Shown: piece by piece, positions 63,107 to 64,000 of the stretch | Numbering within the stretch: the stretch's first letter is position 1 | How the letters are laid out: the number at the start of each line of letters is the position of its first letter | Origin: Candidatus Avedoeria danica | GTDB taxonomy: Bacteria > Chloroflexota > Anaerolineae > Epilineales > Epilineaceae | Length of the DNA stretch: 64,000 nt | Direction: 5' to 3' | Assembly (NCBI GenBank): GCA_016703025.1 | Contig: JADJCV010000002.1 | Span: 62,001 to 126,000 of the forward strand | Notes under the pieces: model-generated | Databases searched by the model: none | What the model saw: the letters and a program-made list of their open reading frames with translations, nothing else | What the model was told of the DNA's origin: nothing | Translations under genes and position numbers: made by a program

Positions 63107-63709
63107 GTGAAGCGCTACCAAGTGTTCTCGCTCCTGTTTACGTTCACCGTCGTGGCCGTTCTGAGTGCCTTTCACAGAGCGGCGACGCCCGCCGCTGCTC
63201 AAGTAAACAACCGTAGCCATCTCCGAATCACGAGCAGTGTTCCAGCTGGCGGAATGAATCTCGATCAGGTGATCAACAACTCGATCGTGGTCAAGATCAC
63301 GATCGAGGAAAACGGCTTCCCGAACGACGAGGACTACGGGTTCATGACGCTGACGCCGAGCGATCCGCCAGCGTACGCATGGAATTGCAGCGAGTGCGAT
63401 GACGGATTCTTCAGCGGATCTCCCGTGGCATGCGCCACACTCGGCGGCTGCGACAGCAACGACGTGAAAGAGTGGCTGGTCGGAACCACCGTAACCATTG
63501 GCGGCGGCGTCGATCCGGACGCCGTGGACTACACAATTTCCAGCGGCAGCCTGGGAAATGGTCTGCGATGGGTGACCAGCGGACCGGATTGCAGTGACGT
63601 TGTGTCGCCAGTGACCGACACGTACTTTGACACGGACGTGAAGGTTGGCTGGGATCAGAGCACCCTCTGCAGCAACAACGGCGTGGCGATTAATCTGGAC
63701 TACCAGTAG
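63107..63709 (+). CDS. small secreted protein with conserved-looking cysteines
   Basis: The 200-residue product has a signal peptide (about residues 1-31, ending PAAAQ) and a mature domain rich in Gly, Asp and Ser with six Cys (C-S-E-C, C-A-T-L-G-G-C, then two more). GGAGGTG lies 7 bases before the GTG start at 63107. A disulfide-bonded extracellular domain is likely. No family was recognised. Base composition is less GC-rich than the neighbours to the left. Confidence 0.75.
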   Translation: MKRYQVFSLLFTFTVVAVLSAFHRAATPAAAQVNNRSHLRITSSVPAGGMNLDQVINNSIVVKITIEENGFPNDEDYGFMTLTPSDPPAYAWNCSECDDGFFSGSPVACATLGGCDSNDVKEWLVGTTVTIGGGVDPDAVDYTISSGSLGNGLRWVTSGPDCSDVVSPVTDTYFDTDVKVGWDQSTLCSNNGVAINLDYQ

Positions 63710-63720
63710 CTCCGTGCCGA

Positions 63721-63772
63721 CTCGGGCGGCAGGCACGCTTCGCTCGTCTCTTGGAGTGGGCCGCCGCCCGAG
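63721..63772. repeat. 10-bp inverted repeat with 32-base loop
   Basis: CTCGGGCGGC (63721-63730) pairs with GCCGCCCGAG (63763-63772). It begins 12 bases past the stop of the secreted-protein gene and may limit transcription into the next gene. Confidence 0.45.
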
Positions 63773-63795
63773 CAGCACGCGGTAGGACAATGTAA

Positions 63796-64000
63796 GTGAA
63801 ACGTTTCGATCATACGACGATTGCAGGAACTGCCATCATCGCGATGTGTATCTCCATAATGCCATCCGCGCCATTGATGGCGGAGGGTGTCGACGATTCA
63901 CAGCTTGTCGTTGTGACCGAAGATGTAGCTTTCGGTCCGGATGGTTGCGATGCGATCTCGATCTTTGATCTTCGAAATCCATCACCTCTGTTTCGGGGTG
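63796..64000 (+). CDS. exported protein start, truncated by the window edge
   Basis: A GTG-started frame of 68 codons is open to the right edge. It begins VKRFDHTTIAGTAIIAMCIS, a signal peptide, with cleavage likely near LMAEG. The mature part starts SQLVVVTEDVAFG and CDAISIFDLRNPSPLFRG, reminiscent of an LVIVD propeller opening. It lies 86 bases after the upstream gene's stop codon in the same orientation. Confidence 0.55.
   Translation, partial: MKRFDHTTIAGTAIIAMCISIMPSAPLMAEGVDDSQLVVVTEDVAFGPDGCDAISIFDLRNPSPLFRG

Noticed and set aside
62785..63107. c-di-GMP (GEMM) riboswitch
   Set aside because: A GCGCAAGGC segment is suggestive, but the conserved GEMM cores and tetraloop receptor are missing and the segment pairs in a simple hairpin.

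Overview
The window is high-GC bacterial chromosome, and its gene content suggests a member of the Chloroflexota, probably an Anaerolineae- or Ardenticatenia-like lineage. This rests on many secreted beta-propeller and beta-helix proteins with Pro/Thr-rich linkers, a recurrent YLP-type hydrophobic motif near their ends, a tricorn protease, a YvcK protein with an N-terminal membrane anchor, and NB-ARC-type ATPase regulators. This is inference from gene content; no rRNA is present. There is no CRISPR array, and no transposase was recognised.

Positions 1-5358: a leftward operon (plsY, a 53-codon membrane protein, a panE-like reductase, ygfZ) with overlapping or closely spaced genes, closed by a hairpin terminator, and divergent from murE. 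Positions 5389-17482: mostly exported proteins. These are an FG-GAP-like protein, a phytase-like propeller, a signal-peptide-bearing dikinase (ATP-grasp plus phosphohistidine-like) protein, a giant HExxH metalloprotease with a C-terminal jelly-roll domain, a YcjF-like (DUF697) membrane protein and a parallel beta-helix protein. Between them lies a 22-bp-period palindromic array at 14966-15067. Positions 17493-30639: a class II fructose-bisphosphate aldolase, two tandem 1287-residue proteins each with two von Willebrand A domains and NHL-like repeats, and a tricorn protease on the other strand. Positions 30693-35177: an NB-ARC-like ATPase translationally coupled to a LuxR-type HTH protein, yvcK, and an ECF sigma/anti-sigma pair.

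Positions 35220-53622 look like an 18.4-kb integrated island at the 3' end of tRNA-Gln(TTG). A 43-bp copy of the tRNA 3' half lies at the far end, and both ends carry paired GGCATCA repeats with a 12-bp period. The island carries two divergent LVIVD-type propeller genes (one frameshifted), a leftward type I restriction system (hsdR, decayed hsdS, an AlbA_2 ATPase, hsdM) and another propeller protein. No integrase gene was found.

Positions 53785-64000: the primary sigma factor, a membrane-anchored coiled-coil protein, a cluster of four DnaA-box-like sites, a pentapeptide-repeat membrane protein, a secreted modular beta-sandwich protein, an isoprenylcysteine-methyltransferase-like membrane enzyme under a DtxR-like palindrome, and a promoter driving a 31-codon ORF with a duplicated heptapeptide ahead of a small secreted Cys-containing protein. 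A truncated exported protein runs off the right edge.

Starts were chosen from Shine-Dalgarno spacing, overlaps and family alignment; where these conflict the entry says so. Family assignments are from motif recognition by eye, not searches.
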